The notes under the pieces were generated by a model. The model was given only the letters and a program-made list of their open reading frames with translations, was not told the DNA's origin and ran no database searches. Below, piece after piece: positions 47,079-55,060 of a stretch of DNA of 64,000 nucleotides. This stretch comes from Mucilaginibacter corticis. Its GTDB lineage: Bacteria; Bacteroidota; Bacteroidia; Sphingobacteriales; Sphingobacteriaceae. The translations under genes and the position numbers were made by a program. Position 1 is the first letter of the stretch, and each line of letters starts with the position of its first letter. The stretch covers positions 124,001 to 188,000 of the forward strand of contig NZ_VLPK01000006.1 in assembly GCF_007558865.1 (NCBI RefSeq), read 5' to 3'.

Positions 47079-48644
47079 CTAGGCTTCGTAAGTTAAAATT
47101 TGGTTGTCACGGGGTTTAAAATAAGGAATACTTTCCTTGGATACTGAAAATTCTATAAAATTATCATGCCCGGAGAATCCGTAATAAAGGCCAGTGCCGT
47201 AGCTAAATTTCTCGTAGGTGTAGTTTATTGTTGATTTCGCGTCTAAACCTGCCTCGGCCAGATCACTTTCACCCTGCCCTTGGTAATTTGCATAACCGCC
47301 TTTGAGTAATAGTCTCAGTTTTTTACCGATCGCGATGGCGGTATTAGTTCCGTATACAGTATGGGTTCCTGTCCTGTTGTTGGAAAAGGCGTTCAATCCA
47401 TAGGAGCCAAAGGGTGCGAAAGTAAAACGGACGGGCTTATCGTTAAAAAAGGAAAATAGCAGTGACGCGTTGGCATTGATGCTATTGGTTGTCGTAGTCG
47501 CGCTAGAATAATTTTTACCATCAAGAATGCTGTTTTCAATGACAGGCAGGTCATACGAATATAAGCCAAGGATTCCTTTCAGATAAAAGTTCAGTTTTTC
47601 ATCTTCGTTGCCGTTGTCTAAGTTTGCGGTAAGCATGCTACCCATACTGGCTGCCATAACACCACCGATCGCTGCAGCGGCATTGTCCTCTGCCTGATCT
47701 TTGCTCGTTTGGATCGCTGCACGTTTACTCATCTCTAATTCTTTTGCCGAGGGGGTATAATTGGCTGCTACAGGCTGTTCGCGGATTTCATTGGCCCGCT
47801 GGGTGCTGTCGCTCTTTGACTTCTTTTCGGATGCTTCCCATTTTTCCAATTTGGGTATATCTTCTGCCAGTTCCTTATCACTCATTTCCAGCGAGCTCAG
47901 TTCATCATCGATCTCAAACAATGCTGTTTCTGATAAAGGTGGGCTTGTATAGCTCTTGTTCAATCTTTCTGTCACGGCCGCTAAGCGGTCCTTAAACGCT
48001 TGATCTTTATTTTGCAACTCTGTTCTTCTGCTGCCGGTCAGGTCCGGTGAGGAGTGTACGAGGTTGGTATGGTTGTTTCTTAATAACTTTGACCGTTCGA
48101 TAAAGCCGTCTATTTTGGGTTTCTGGTCATCTTTGGGTGTTTCCCGGTTATAGCTGACGATTTTTACGCCGACTACATTAAATCCCTTCTTCCAGATTAC
48201 TTTTGCGTTTTCGGCGCTCATGTATTTTACCTTTCCACTGACGTCGGGCTGTTCAGTGATGAGTTTATCCCAGTTAGGGGATCCAGCCAATGCGTTCTCC
48301 GACCATTGATTATTGCCGGATGCCACCTTCATATCGGCTGAGCCTCCTGCGTCTAAGTATCTGGAAAAACCGCCGGCACTAATGTTAAGGAAGATCCCGA
48401 AGCTTTGTCCGGACAAGCAATCGCTGTTGCTGGTAACGCCTTCCCATTTCAGGGTAATGTAAACAACGGGTTCGCCAACGAGGGTACTTAGACGGTAGCC
48501 GACATCCATTGTCCTAATCGCGCAGCCGCCGATATTACTTTGGGTAACACTTTGAGTTCCTTTTAACATGGTTTTATATGGAGCTTGCGCATCGACATTT
48601 TCAAAAGCCAGGCAAGATAGAAACAGGAACAGGATTTTTTTCAT
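47079..48644 (-). CDS. Exported protein of unknown function, probable outer-membrane beta-barrel C-terminus
   Basis: About 521 residues from the ATG at 48644 (an ATG at 48662 is also possible). Signal ends at ENVDAQ. An N-terminal beta-rich domain (25-175) with several cysteines is followed by a charged, probably coiled-coil region (about 200-330) and a C-terminal 190 residues of alternating strands (INANASLLFSFFNDKPVRFTFAPFGSYGLN ... YTYEKFSYGTGLYYGFSGHDNFIEFSVSKE) like an outer-membrane barrel. Not recognised. First of three exported proteins whose genes run in the same direction. Confidence 0.7.
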   Translation of the reverse strand: MKKILFLFLSCLAFENVDAQAPYKTMLKGTQSVTQSNIGGCAIRTMDVGYRLSTLVGEPVVYITLKWEGVTSNSDCLSGQSFGIFLNISAGGFSRYLDAGGSADMKVASGNNQWSENALAGSPNWDKLITEQPDVSGKVKYMSAENAKVIWKKGFNVVGVKIVSYNRETPKDDQKPKIDGFIERSKLLRNNHTNLVHSSPDLTGSRRTELQNKDQAFKDRLAAVTERLNKSYTSPPLSETALFEIDDELSSLEMSDKELAEDIPKLEKWEASEKKSKSDSTQRANEIREQPVAANYTPSAKELEMSKRAAIQTSKDQAEDNAAAAIGGVMAASMGSMLTANLDNGNEDEKLNFYLKGILGLYSYDLPVIENSILDGKNYSSATTTTNSINANASLLFSFFNDKPVRFTFAPFGSYGLNAFSNNRTGTHTVYGTNTAIAIGKKLRLLLKGGYANYQGQGESDLAEAGLDAKSTINYTYEKFSYGTGLYYGFSGHDNFIEFSVSKESIPYFKPRDNQILTYEA

Positions 48645-48686
48645 GATGAGTTTTTTTGACAAGGGCGGTGTAACAGCATGGAACGA

Positions 48687-49763
48687 CTATCTGGCTGCGA
48701 TAGCGATGGCGTTCGCCTGAGCGCTGGTCCCGCCATTGCCGAGGCTGAAGTTTTCTGCTGTGCCATTTTTCCAGATAACGGCATAGCTGCCCCTTAAGCC
48801 TACAACGTAAACGTCGTTCCCGGCGACCGCAATCCCATTGGCCTCTCCGCTACCCAAGGTGACGACTTTGCCGTTTTTCCAGTATTCAGCGGTTTCTGCT
48901 GTAGCTGAGGTTTCGAATCCAGCTACATAAACGTCATTTCCTGAGAGGGTGATCGAGGTGGCGACTGTGTTAAACTTACCATCACTTAAATTCACGGCTG
49001 TCCCGTTTTTCCAGTATTTAGCGATAAAGGTAAATCCGCTTTTTTCATACCCGGCTATATAAACGTCATTGCCGCGGATGGCAATCGCAGTCGCGTAAGC
49101 ATCATTATTGCCGTTAGAAAGGCTGATTCCCACGCCATTTTTCCAATATTTAGCTACGCTGTAAGATCCATTGGTTTCGAATCCGGCTACAAAAACATCG
49201 TTACCGCTTACCGCGATGGCGCGTGCAGCGGTCGTTGTCGGATCGCTACCGGCGGAGGTGTTCAATTTAATGATGCTGCCGTTTTTCCAGTAGGCCGCTG
49301 TACCTTTATTACGATCGTAGCCACAGACGTAAACATCGCCGTTACTGACGGCTATCCCATAAGCGCGTGAAGTTGGCGCAGAAAGATTGGTGAGCTTATC
49401 GTTCTTTAAATAACCCGCGTTACTGGTATAAGCGCCTGGCGTAGAAGTGGGACTGCGTACGGTACAGGCCAGATAAATATCTTCTCCTGATAGGGCAATA
49501 TTGTTTCCCTCGGCCGATGGGTTACCCAAATCAACGGAGGTGCCATTCTTCCAGCATTTGATAATGGATGATAATCCGGTACTCGGTCCGCTATATTCGG
49601 TACCAACAACATAAATCGTGGCGGGCGAACTTGAAGTGTTGGTATCACCTGACGAGGTTGTATTAGAGGTATCATTAGTTGTTTTTGGAGTGCCTTGTTT
49701 TTTGCAGGAAAGGCAGATCCCCAAGCTAATAAAGATGAGTAGGTTTATGGTGTGTGTTTTCAT
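48687..49763 (-). CDS. Lipoprotein with seven YWKNG repeats, likely seven-bladed beta-propeller
   Basis: 358 residues, lipobox cysteine in LGICLSCKKQG, then a Thr/Ser-rich linker. About seven repeats of roughly 40-45 residues follow, built as [AK]xYWKNGxxxxL ... AIAxSGNDVYVAGxE. The first half-repeat (IYVVGTE) and the last (AVIWKNG ... AIAIAAR) would complement each other to close the ring, as in propellers. The repeats look recently amplified. No enzyme motif; probably ligand or partner binding. Confidence 0.75.
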   Translation of the reverse strand: MKTHTINLLIFISLGICLSCKKQGTPKTTNDTSNTTSSGDTNTSSSPATIYVVGTEYSGPSTGLSSIIKCWKNGTSVDLGNPSAEGNNIALSGEDIYLACTVRSPTSTPGAYTSNAGYLKNDKLTNLSAPTSRAYGIAVSNGDVYVCGYDRNKGTAAYWKNGSIIKLNTSAGSDPTTTAARAIAVSGNDVFVAGFETNGSYSVAKYWKNGVGISLSNGNNDAYATAIAIRGNDVYIAGYEKSGFTFIAKYWKNGTAVNLSDGKFNTVATSITLSGNDVYVAGFETSATAETAEYWKNGKVVTLGSGEANGIAVAGNDVYVVGLRGSYAVIWKNGTAENFSLGNGGTSAQANAIAIAAR

Positions 49764-49781
49764 ATCAAAATGGGATGATGA

Positions 49782-50459
49782 TCAATTGGCCTTAAGGGTG
49801 ATCGATTGATTTTGGGTGAACGGCAGCGCCAGCGAATTCCATGACCAATAGGTGTTGCCGTTTTCCGCTCTTACATTGCTGTTGGTATATCCTTTATAAT
49901 AGCCGAGGTTATATATCTGATGGTCGTTCGGAATCGTAATATTGTCAAGGGTTTGACTGACTAACTGATAATTCACATATAAACTGGTGATCGACAGGGC
50001 GGAGTTGTTTTGTATTTTCAGGAAAAAGGTATCCGAAGCGATATTGAGAGCGTAATCCAAATTGCCTGCCGAAGGAAATGAGGTATTGATCGTCCAATTA
50101 ATTGCGCCACCGACTTGGGCACCCTGGCTGGTTTTTCCGGAGGTGCTTGCGGTGCCGCTGGCGCTTGCGGAAGCCTTACCCGAGTACTGCATTTTACCTC
50201 CTGTAGCGATTGTTTGGGTGGTGCCGTTAATCGTGATGCTAATTGGTGTAAACGTTTTGTTAAAAAAATTAATGGTAGTTGTAGCAGTATTATTTCCGGA
50301 GGAGTTGGTGTTTCCAGACGAATTGCCATTGCCTGAAGCAGTTCCCGTAATTCCTGAATTTTCACCGGCTGGGTCACTAGCCGGGGCGGGATCTTGCTTT
50401 TTGCTGCATGAGGGTAAAAAAAAGAAAAGTACGGGTATTATAAAAATCAAGCGTTTCAT
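49782..50459 (-). CDS. Exported lipoprotein of unknown function
   Basis: 225 residues from the ATG at 50459, which gives a clean lipoprotein signal (MKRLIFIIPVLFFFLPSCSKK). A Gly/Asn/Ser/Thr low-complexity linker (about 30-60) precedes a beta-rich domain without recognisable motif (TTTINFFNKTFTPISITING ... LYVNYQLVSQ). It starts the run of exported genes 50459-47079, with 18 bp to the propeller gene. Confidence 0.65.
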   Translation of the reverse strand: MKRLIFIIPVLFFFLPSCSKKQDPAPASDPAGENSGITGTASGNGNSSGNTNSSGNNTATTTINFFNKTFTPISITINGTTQTIATGGKMQYSGKASASASGTASTSGKTSQGAQVGGAINWTINTSFPSAGNLDYALNIASDTFFLKIQNNSALSITSLYVNYQLVSQTLDNITIPNDHQIYNLGYYKGYTNSNVRAENGNTYWSWNSLALPFTQNQSITLKAN

Positions 50460-50539
50460 TTGATCGTTCGGGCTATCTGAATAAGTAAAAGAAGAACATT
50501 TCATGTGTATCAATCAAATTGACATTTAATTATTTGCAT

Positions 50540-50569
50540 AAAAAATCCCCATTAATAGGGATTTTTTTT
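50540..50569. terminator. Terminator-like hairpin in a divergent promoter region
   Basis: AAAAAATCCC / GGGATTTTTT with an 8-nt loop and a T-run on both strands. It lies between the starts of the divergent lipoprotein (50459) and LuxR (50618) genes, so it would sit in a leader rather than after a gene. Confidence 0.5.
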
Positions 50570-50617
50570 CTATGAAATTTCTTTTTAAATTGTCTTACAA
50601 AACCGGGTATAAGCTTT

Positions 50618-51385
50618 ATGAAACTTGAACTGTTCAACAATAAGATCAATAATGTCTGGAAAAAGATGCCCTTGGGGCAATATGAAAGCGCGCTTCCGGT
50701 AGAATTGGATTTTTACAAAAAGCTTTTAAATTTCTTTCAGGTTGGAGATTACTACTATTACATCTTTAATTTCGAAATACTGGGTTTTGAGTTAATGAGT
50801 GATGGTATTGAAGGGTTATTGGGCTTTAAACCTGAATTAGCTAATATTGACTTTTTTCTTGAATTGATGCACCCGGAGGACCGGCCTTATATTTTAGCTT
50901 TTGAGGAAAAGGTCGCAAATTTTCTGTTAGGCCTACCGACGGATAAATTAATGAAATACAAAGTGAGGTACGATTACCGGTTAAGAAAAGCTAACGGTAA
51001 TTTTGTACGTATTTTACAACAGGTGGCAGTGATTCAACACGATAATGACGGAGGTATATTACGAACCTTGGGTATGCATACGGATATAAGCCATTTGAAG
51101 AGTTCGGGTAAACCGGTATTGTCGCTGATCGGGCTGGAGGGCGAACCTTCTTATATGGACATTGACATCAGGCAAAATTTTTTAAAAGTTAAAGACCTGC
51201 TTAGTAAGAGGGAACGGGAGGTGTTACGTCATTTAATTGATGGAAAGTTAAGTAAGCAAATCAGTGATATTATGCATGTTACCAAGCAAACTGTCGACAG
51301 TCATCGGAAAAATATGCTTCGTAAAAATAACGTCTCCAATACTACTGAACTAGTGGCGAAAGCAATAAAAAATGGTTGGGTTTAA
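50618..51385 (+). CDS. PAS-LuxR transcriptional regulator of the graspetide cluster
   Basis: 255 residues. A PAS-fold domain spans about 40-160, containing GFKPELANIDFFLELMHPEDRPYIL and YRLRKANGNFVRILQQVAVIQHDNDG, the PAS_3 pattern. The LuxR HTH lies at 192-250: LSKREREVLRHLIDGKLSKQISDIMHVTKQTVDSHRKNMLRK. There is no receiver domain, so a small ligand or redox state may be sensed. It is the gene before the graspetide precursor on the same strand and is its likely activator. Confidence 0.85.
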   Translation: MKLELFNNKINNVWKKMPLGQYESALPVELDFYKKLLNFFQVGDYYYYIFNFEILGFELMSDGIEGLLGFKPELANIDFFLELMHPEDRPYILAFEEKVANFLLGLPTDKLMKYKVRYDYRLRKANGNFVRILQQVAVIQHDNDGGILRTLGMHTDISHLKSSGKPVLSLIGLEGEPSYMDIDIRQNFLKVKDLLSKREREVLRHLIDGKLSKQISDIMHVTKQTVDSHRKNMLRKNNVSNTTELVAKAIKNGWV

Positions 51386-51397
51386 TAGTGTAAGTAA

Positions 51398-51637
51398 TTG
51401 CAGAAGAGTTTAAAAATAAAAAACCGACATACTTATATAGGTTCCATACGAAAAGCTAAGAATACATCCTTCTTTCCACTACGGGGATATGATTTTGAGG
51501 GGTTCCTTTTAAAAGAGAATGATTTGACAAGTACATCGTTAAAAAATCACGGAGGAGATTATATCGCACTATTGATTAAAGACTTTGGCATACAAGATGA
51601 CTGTCTTTCTCAGGATGCTTTGACCAGTTTGTTTTAA
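51398..51637 (+). CDS. Possible small protein, unrecognised
   Basis: 79 codons starting with TTG, 12 bp after the LuxR stop, with no internal ATG. It reads like protein (ALLIKDFGIQDDCLSQDALTSLF) but matches nothing I know. It may be a short accessory protein or a decayed gene end. It has no PFF-type leader and so is not a second precursor. Confidence 0.25.
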   Translation: MQKSLKIKNRHTYIGSIRKAKNTSFFPLRGYDFEGFLLKENDLTSTSLKNHGGDYIALLIKDFGIQDDCLSQDALTSLF

Positions 51638-51749
51638 GGGCAAAGGTTTCATCGAACAAATACAGGGGAAATTGCAGGGATTAACAAGCGGATGATTTTT
51701 TTTCATGTATATCTGGTGATAATAAAATATCTTTATATCAAATCATGTC

Positions 51750-52115
51750 ATGAAACCTTTTGTTTATAATTTCCTGGAGAGACCTCATTCAGATAATTTT
51801 GATTTTTTAGCTGCGATCGAGTATTCTCCTGAGCAGAATCTTTCTGTCCTTACCGGCAGTAAAACGCCGGCGATCGACCAGGCGGCGCTTTCTACTCAAA
51901 CAACAACCAAGGCAGGCCTGGAAGGCGCAGACAGCGACAGGCAGGAAATCCAGTCGATGGGAACGATGACGGTAACACGCGCCAATGTGGAAGGTACAGA
52001 CCATGACCACCACCGTAATCTCAGTATGTATTTAGGTACGCAAACTTTGACAAGGCTAAACAATGAGCAAGTTGATTCCGATGATAACCGCTACCAGCAA
52101 AATTACTCAGCCTGA
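51750..52115 (+). CDS. Graspetide (microviridin-like omega-ester RiPP) precursor with three core repeats
   Basis: 121 residues. Leader residues 2-11 (KPFVYNFLER) match the PFFARFLE-type helix that graspetide ligases recognise. The C-terminal half holds three cores on one pattern, TxTxT[KR]xxxExxDxD: T49-D63, T72-D86 and T97-D111. Each has three Thr (donors) and Glu, Asp, Asp (acceptors) in fixed spacing, joined by linkers of 8 and 10 residues. The ATP-grasp gene starts 8 bp after the stop. By family knowledge the ligase would form Thr-Glu/Asp side-chain esters; ring topology is not known. No protease cleavage site is evident. Confidence 0.88.
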   Translation: MKPFVYNFLERPHSDNFDFLAAIEYSPEQNLSVLTGSKTPAIDQAALSTQTTTKAGLEGADSDRQEIQSMGTMTVTRANVEGTDHDHHRNLSMYLGTQTLTRLNNEQVDSDDNRYQQNYSA

Positions 52116-52123
52116 AGCACAGA

Positions 52124-53053
52124 ATGATTCTGATTATTACGCATAAACTGGACTTTACCGCTGATTTTGTCATCAACAAGTTGAACGGGCTGAATCTCGC
52201 TTATCTACGGCTTAATTGTGAGGATCTTTTAACTACTCCCCTGTATGTCATTGATACAAAATCCGGTTTAGAGATTGAATTTGAGCAGCTTCCTCCGGTA
52301 AACAGCATTTGGTTCAGGCGTACGCAGATACCTGATCTTCCGGGGCTGTCAATGGAAGAGCGATCTTATTTCTACCGGGAATTCGACGCGCTAATCGACA
52401 ATATCAGTTGCTCACTGTCAGAAAAAAAGTGGCTAAGTAACCCTTTTGCGTTGCGGCAAGCAGAAAGCAAAACATTACAATTACGTTTGGCCCAGATAAC
52501 AGGATTTCTGATTCCGGCGACATTGGTCACGAACAATAAAATTCGGCTACAGGAATTTTTCAATAAAAACACGCAGACGATTATAAAACCAATGTACTCC
52601 GGACGGGTCGTCGGCCCGGACGATAGCAATTTATTTTTCACCAGTTTAATAACTCAGGATAAAATAGACCAGTTGGCAGATTATTTTCTGACTCCCTGCA
52701 TTTACCAGGAGTATATTGAAAAAGAATACGAGCTCCGGGTAACTGTGGTCGAGAATGACATTTATACGGTAAAAATCCACTCCCAAACGGATCAGGAAAC
52801 CGAAACGGACTGGAGGCGGGGCAAGCCTTTGCTGACCATTTATGAGTTGCCGGCTGACATCAAACAGAAATGTCTTGATCTCTGCGCGGGTTTGCATATT
52901 AATTTCGGGGCGATCGATCTCATCAGATCAAAAACCGGCGAATATATATTTCTCGAAATAAATCCAAATGGCCAGTGGGCCTGGATCGAAATGGCAACAG
53001 GATTACCCATTAGTAAATCAATCATCAAATATCTAACAGATGAGCCCGCTTAA
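52124..53053 (+). CDS. ATP-grasp ligase of the MvdC/MvdD type (graspetide macrocyclase)
   Basis: 309 residues. N-terminal domain begins MILIITHKLDFTADFV and contains SIWFRRTQIPDLP, typical of microviridin ligases. ATP-grasp features are IIKPMYSG (ATP-binding Lys region, about 151-160), YIEKEYELRVTVVEN, and the metal-binding signature FLEINPNGQW (E278, N280). It activates acidic side chains as acyl-phosphates for attack by Thr hydroxyls. It is the only ligase here, so it probably makes all bonds of the three cores. Microviridin-type clusters often have a second ligase for amides; none is seen. Confidence 0.92.
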   Translation: MILIITHKLDFTADFVINKLNGLNLAYLRLNCEDLLTTPLYVIDTKSGLEIEFEQLPPVNSIWFRRTQIPDLPGLSMEERSYFYREFDALIDNISCSLSEKKWLSNPFALRQAESKTLQLRLAQITGFLIPATLVTNNKIRLQEFFNKNTQTIIKPMYSGRVVGPDDSNLFFTSLITQDKIDQLADYFLTPCIYQEYIEKEYELRVTVVENDIYTVKIHSQTDQETETDWRRGKPLLTIYELPADIKQKCLDLCAGLHINFGAIDLIRSKTGEYIFLEINPNGQWAWIEMATGLPISKSIIKYLTDEPA

Positions 53054-53639
53054 AGATAAAATTGACTATCTCAAAAACATCTATGACGAAGAAAACGCGC
53101 GACAGCCGGTTTTAGAAGGCAAATGTTCACAGAATATTGCAAATTCAGGCATTTTCCTGACGTTGATCGGCTTGTTGATTGGTATTTTATCCAATACGCA
53201 ATCGGACTTGAATGTCGTCGTCAAATGCTTGCTTGTCGCTGTCATTATCGCGATTACTGTTATGAACGTGTTTTGTATCATTAACGCGTTGAAAGCGCTC
53301 GATCCTGTCAATTACCCGTATGCCAGGGGAAATCCCAATACGGTAAATGAATTTTCTACCACCACCGCATTCGAGGAAGAGGTTGTGAAAGATTATATTT
53401 ATTGTATCGAAAAAAACATGCTTTTAAATAATAAAAAAGCCTCGTATCTGATTGCATCCCGTAAAGCTTATGTTTCAGGGATTTACCTTACCGGATTTTT
53501 TACAATTTTTTTAGTTTGTTATTTAACCTTTTTTATGCCTGCGACACCGGAAAAAATTCACAAAGTTGAAATTTTAAAACCGGTAACACTGGAAATGAAA
53601 TCAAACGCCCTTCTTCAAAAGGCCCAAGGTTCTAAATAA
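53040..53639 (+). CDS. Three-helix membrane protein coupled to the graspetide ligase
   Basis: 199 residues; the start overlaps the ligase stop by 14 bp. Helical hydrophobic segments lie at about 35-51, 59-81 and 146-166, with a charged segment between the second and third (EEEVVKDYIYCIEKNMLLNNKK). The layout (hairpin pair, cytoplasmic helix, third helix) recalls small effector or SLATT/DUF5706-like membrane proteins. Homology is not certain. It could serve in export, immunity or as a maturation partner. No ABC transporter is in the cluster. Confidence 0.65.
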   Translation: MSPLKDKIDYLKNIYDEENARQPVLEGKCSQNIANSGIFLTLIGLLIGILSNTQSDLNVVVKCLLVAVIIAITVMNVFCIINALKALDPVNYPYARGNPNTVNEFSTTTAFEEEVVKDYIYCIEKNMLLNNKKASYLIASRKAYVSGIYLTGFFTIFLVCYLTFFMPATPEKIHKVEILKPVTLEMKSNALLQKAQGSK

Positions 53640-53857
53640 ACCACTTGGGTAAAAGTGTTTTTTATTCGCCATTCTCGATGGGTTACATTTGGATCGCCAG
53701 TTTGGGCTTTCAGATGATTACAAAGTATTCTGCATTAATATAATGCTTGGCTTAGCAGTCAGGCACTATTTCAATCAATTAAGGAATACATCCTTAACCT
53801 TAACGATTTGATTTTATATAAGAATTATTATATTTAGCCAACCAAATATTAAGCCTT

Positions 53858-54334
53858 ATGAAACTAAACCTATTACTACCCACGATGGTAGGCATCCTTA
53901 TTTCAACAACCATCTTCGCACAATCAAAAAAGAAAACGTCACAACCGTCGACTACAAGCCCTATTGGTTCCTGGAAGCTCATTTCACAAAAGGTCACTTA
54001 CCCTGACGGTCAAGTCTCCATGGGTGATAGTTCAAATATATTTCAACACAAAATACTAACTCCTACGACCTTTGTTGTCACGATAGAGAAGAAGATTCCT
54101 AACTACGACAATAAGAAATTAGCGGTATCGGTGGCCGGCGGTCATTATACCCTGGTCAACGGTGATTACGAAGAGTTAACCGAATACGCATCCTTTAAAG
54201 GATTTGAAACAATGAAAGTTAACTATAAATTGACTATGGAAGATGGTAAACTTCACACGGTAGGTACACTCAGCGGATCCGGACTTGATGGTAAACCGAC
54301 CATCTATGACGAGGTTTACGTAAGAGAGGACTAG
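53858..54334 (+). CDS. Small secreted lipocalin-like protein
   Basis: 158 residues with signal peptide (MKLNLLLPTMVGILISTTIFAQ). The rest, opening IGSWKLISQKVTYPDGQ and continuing in regular beta-strands (FVVTIEKKIP, HYTLVNGDYEELTEY, VNYKLTMEDGKLHTVGTL), resembles the lipocalin-like single-barrel proteins common in Bacteroidota. Not part of an obvious operon. Function unknown. Confidence 0.65.
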   Translation: MKLNLLLPTMVGILISTTIFAQSKKKTSQPSTTSPIGSWKLISQKVTYPDGQVSMGDSSNIFQHKILTPTTFVVTIEKKIPNYDNKKLAVSVAGGHYTLVNGDYEELTEYASFKGFETMKVNYKLTMEDGKLHTVGTLSGSGLDGKPTIYDEVYVRED

Positions 54335-54559
54335 ACTTTAAATTAAGATCAGATTGTGCTCATATGCAATCCCTGGCTTGATCAGCCAAACGTCGCTCCG
54401 ATACAATTACGTTGCTAAAGCAACTGTTTGGTTTGCTGATTATTATAATTACGTCACCTCAATTGAACCTTATGCATCACAAGTATAGAGTGTTAGTAAT
54501 GTTAGCCTTCCTTCACGACTAAATGCTTTCGTATATAGTTTAATAATGTAATCATTTTT

Positions 54560-54617
54560 TATATGCAATTACATATAATTATTTATATTTGAGATATATT
54601 ATATGCAAATACATATA
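54560..54617. promoter_or_regulatory. Two operator repeats TATATG-N6-CATATA before the HipB-like gene
   Basis: Copies at 54560-54577 and 54600-54617, centres 40 bp apart. The second ends 5 bp before the ATG. Spacing of four helical turns puts both on the same face of DNA, fitting cooperative autorepression by the HTH protein behind them. Confidence 0.65.
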
Positions 54618-54622
54618 AAAAC

Positions 54623-54853
54623 ATGGAAAAACTAGCTGTTTTTGTAAAGCGTAAGCGGAAAGAAGCTTCACTTACACAGGCTGATTTTGCGCTTAAAGCC
54701 GGAGTAGCCTTAACCGTTATACGTAAAATTGAACAGGGAAAAGGAAATTTGAACCTGGAAAGAGCAAATCAGGTTTTAAAAATGTTTGGCCACGAATTGG
54801 CACCGGTAAATAGCAAAACGCTGTTGTCACCAGATAGGATTGAAAAACCATAA
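54623..54853 (+). CDS. HipB-like XRE antitoxin/regulator without a HipA partner
   Basis: 76 residues. HTH region FVKRKRKEASLTQADFALKAGVALTVIRKIEQGKGNLNLERANQVLKMFGHELAPV matches the HipB/y4mF-type pattern, in which a HipA kinase gene normally follows. No HipA lies downstream; the next gene is an NmrA-like protein 207 bp away. It may be an orphan after toxin loss. Paired operators upstream suggest autoregulation is intact. Confidence 0.8.
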   Translation: MEKLAVFVKRKRKEASLTQADFALKAGVALTVIRKIEQGKGNLNLERANQVLKMFGHELAPVNSKTLLSPDRIEKP

Positions 54854-55060
54854 GAGCAACAAAAATCTTTATCAGGATATCCAAGCCGGAATATGATGCT
54901 CAATATCCAAAACAATTTATAAATTTTCGACGCCAGTAGTGGCCTACCCTTACCTTTGCGGGGGTACTTTTAAAACATTACCGGTGATGGCACGTATCCG
55001 CCAATTTATCGTAAATAGTTAATCTCCGTAACAAAAGTTCCCTTTGCCGGTTGTCTAAAA

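Noticed and set aside
51398..51637. Second graspetide precursor
   Set aside because: No PFF-type leader and no repeated Thr/acid core; starts with TTG.
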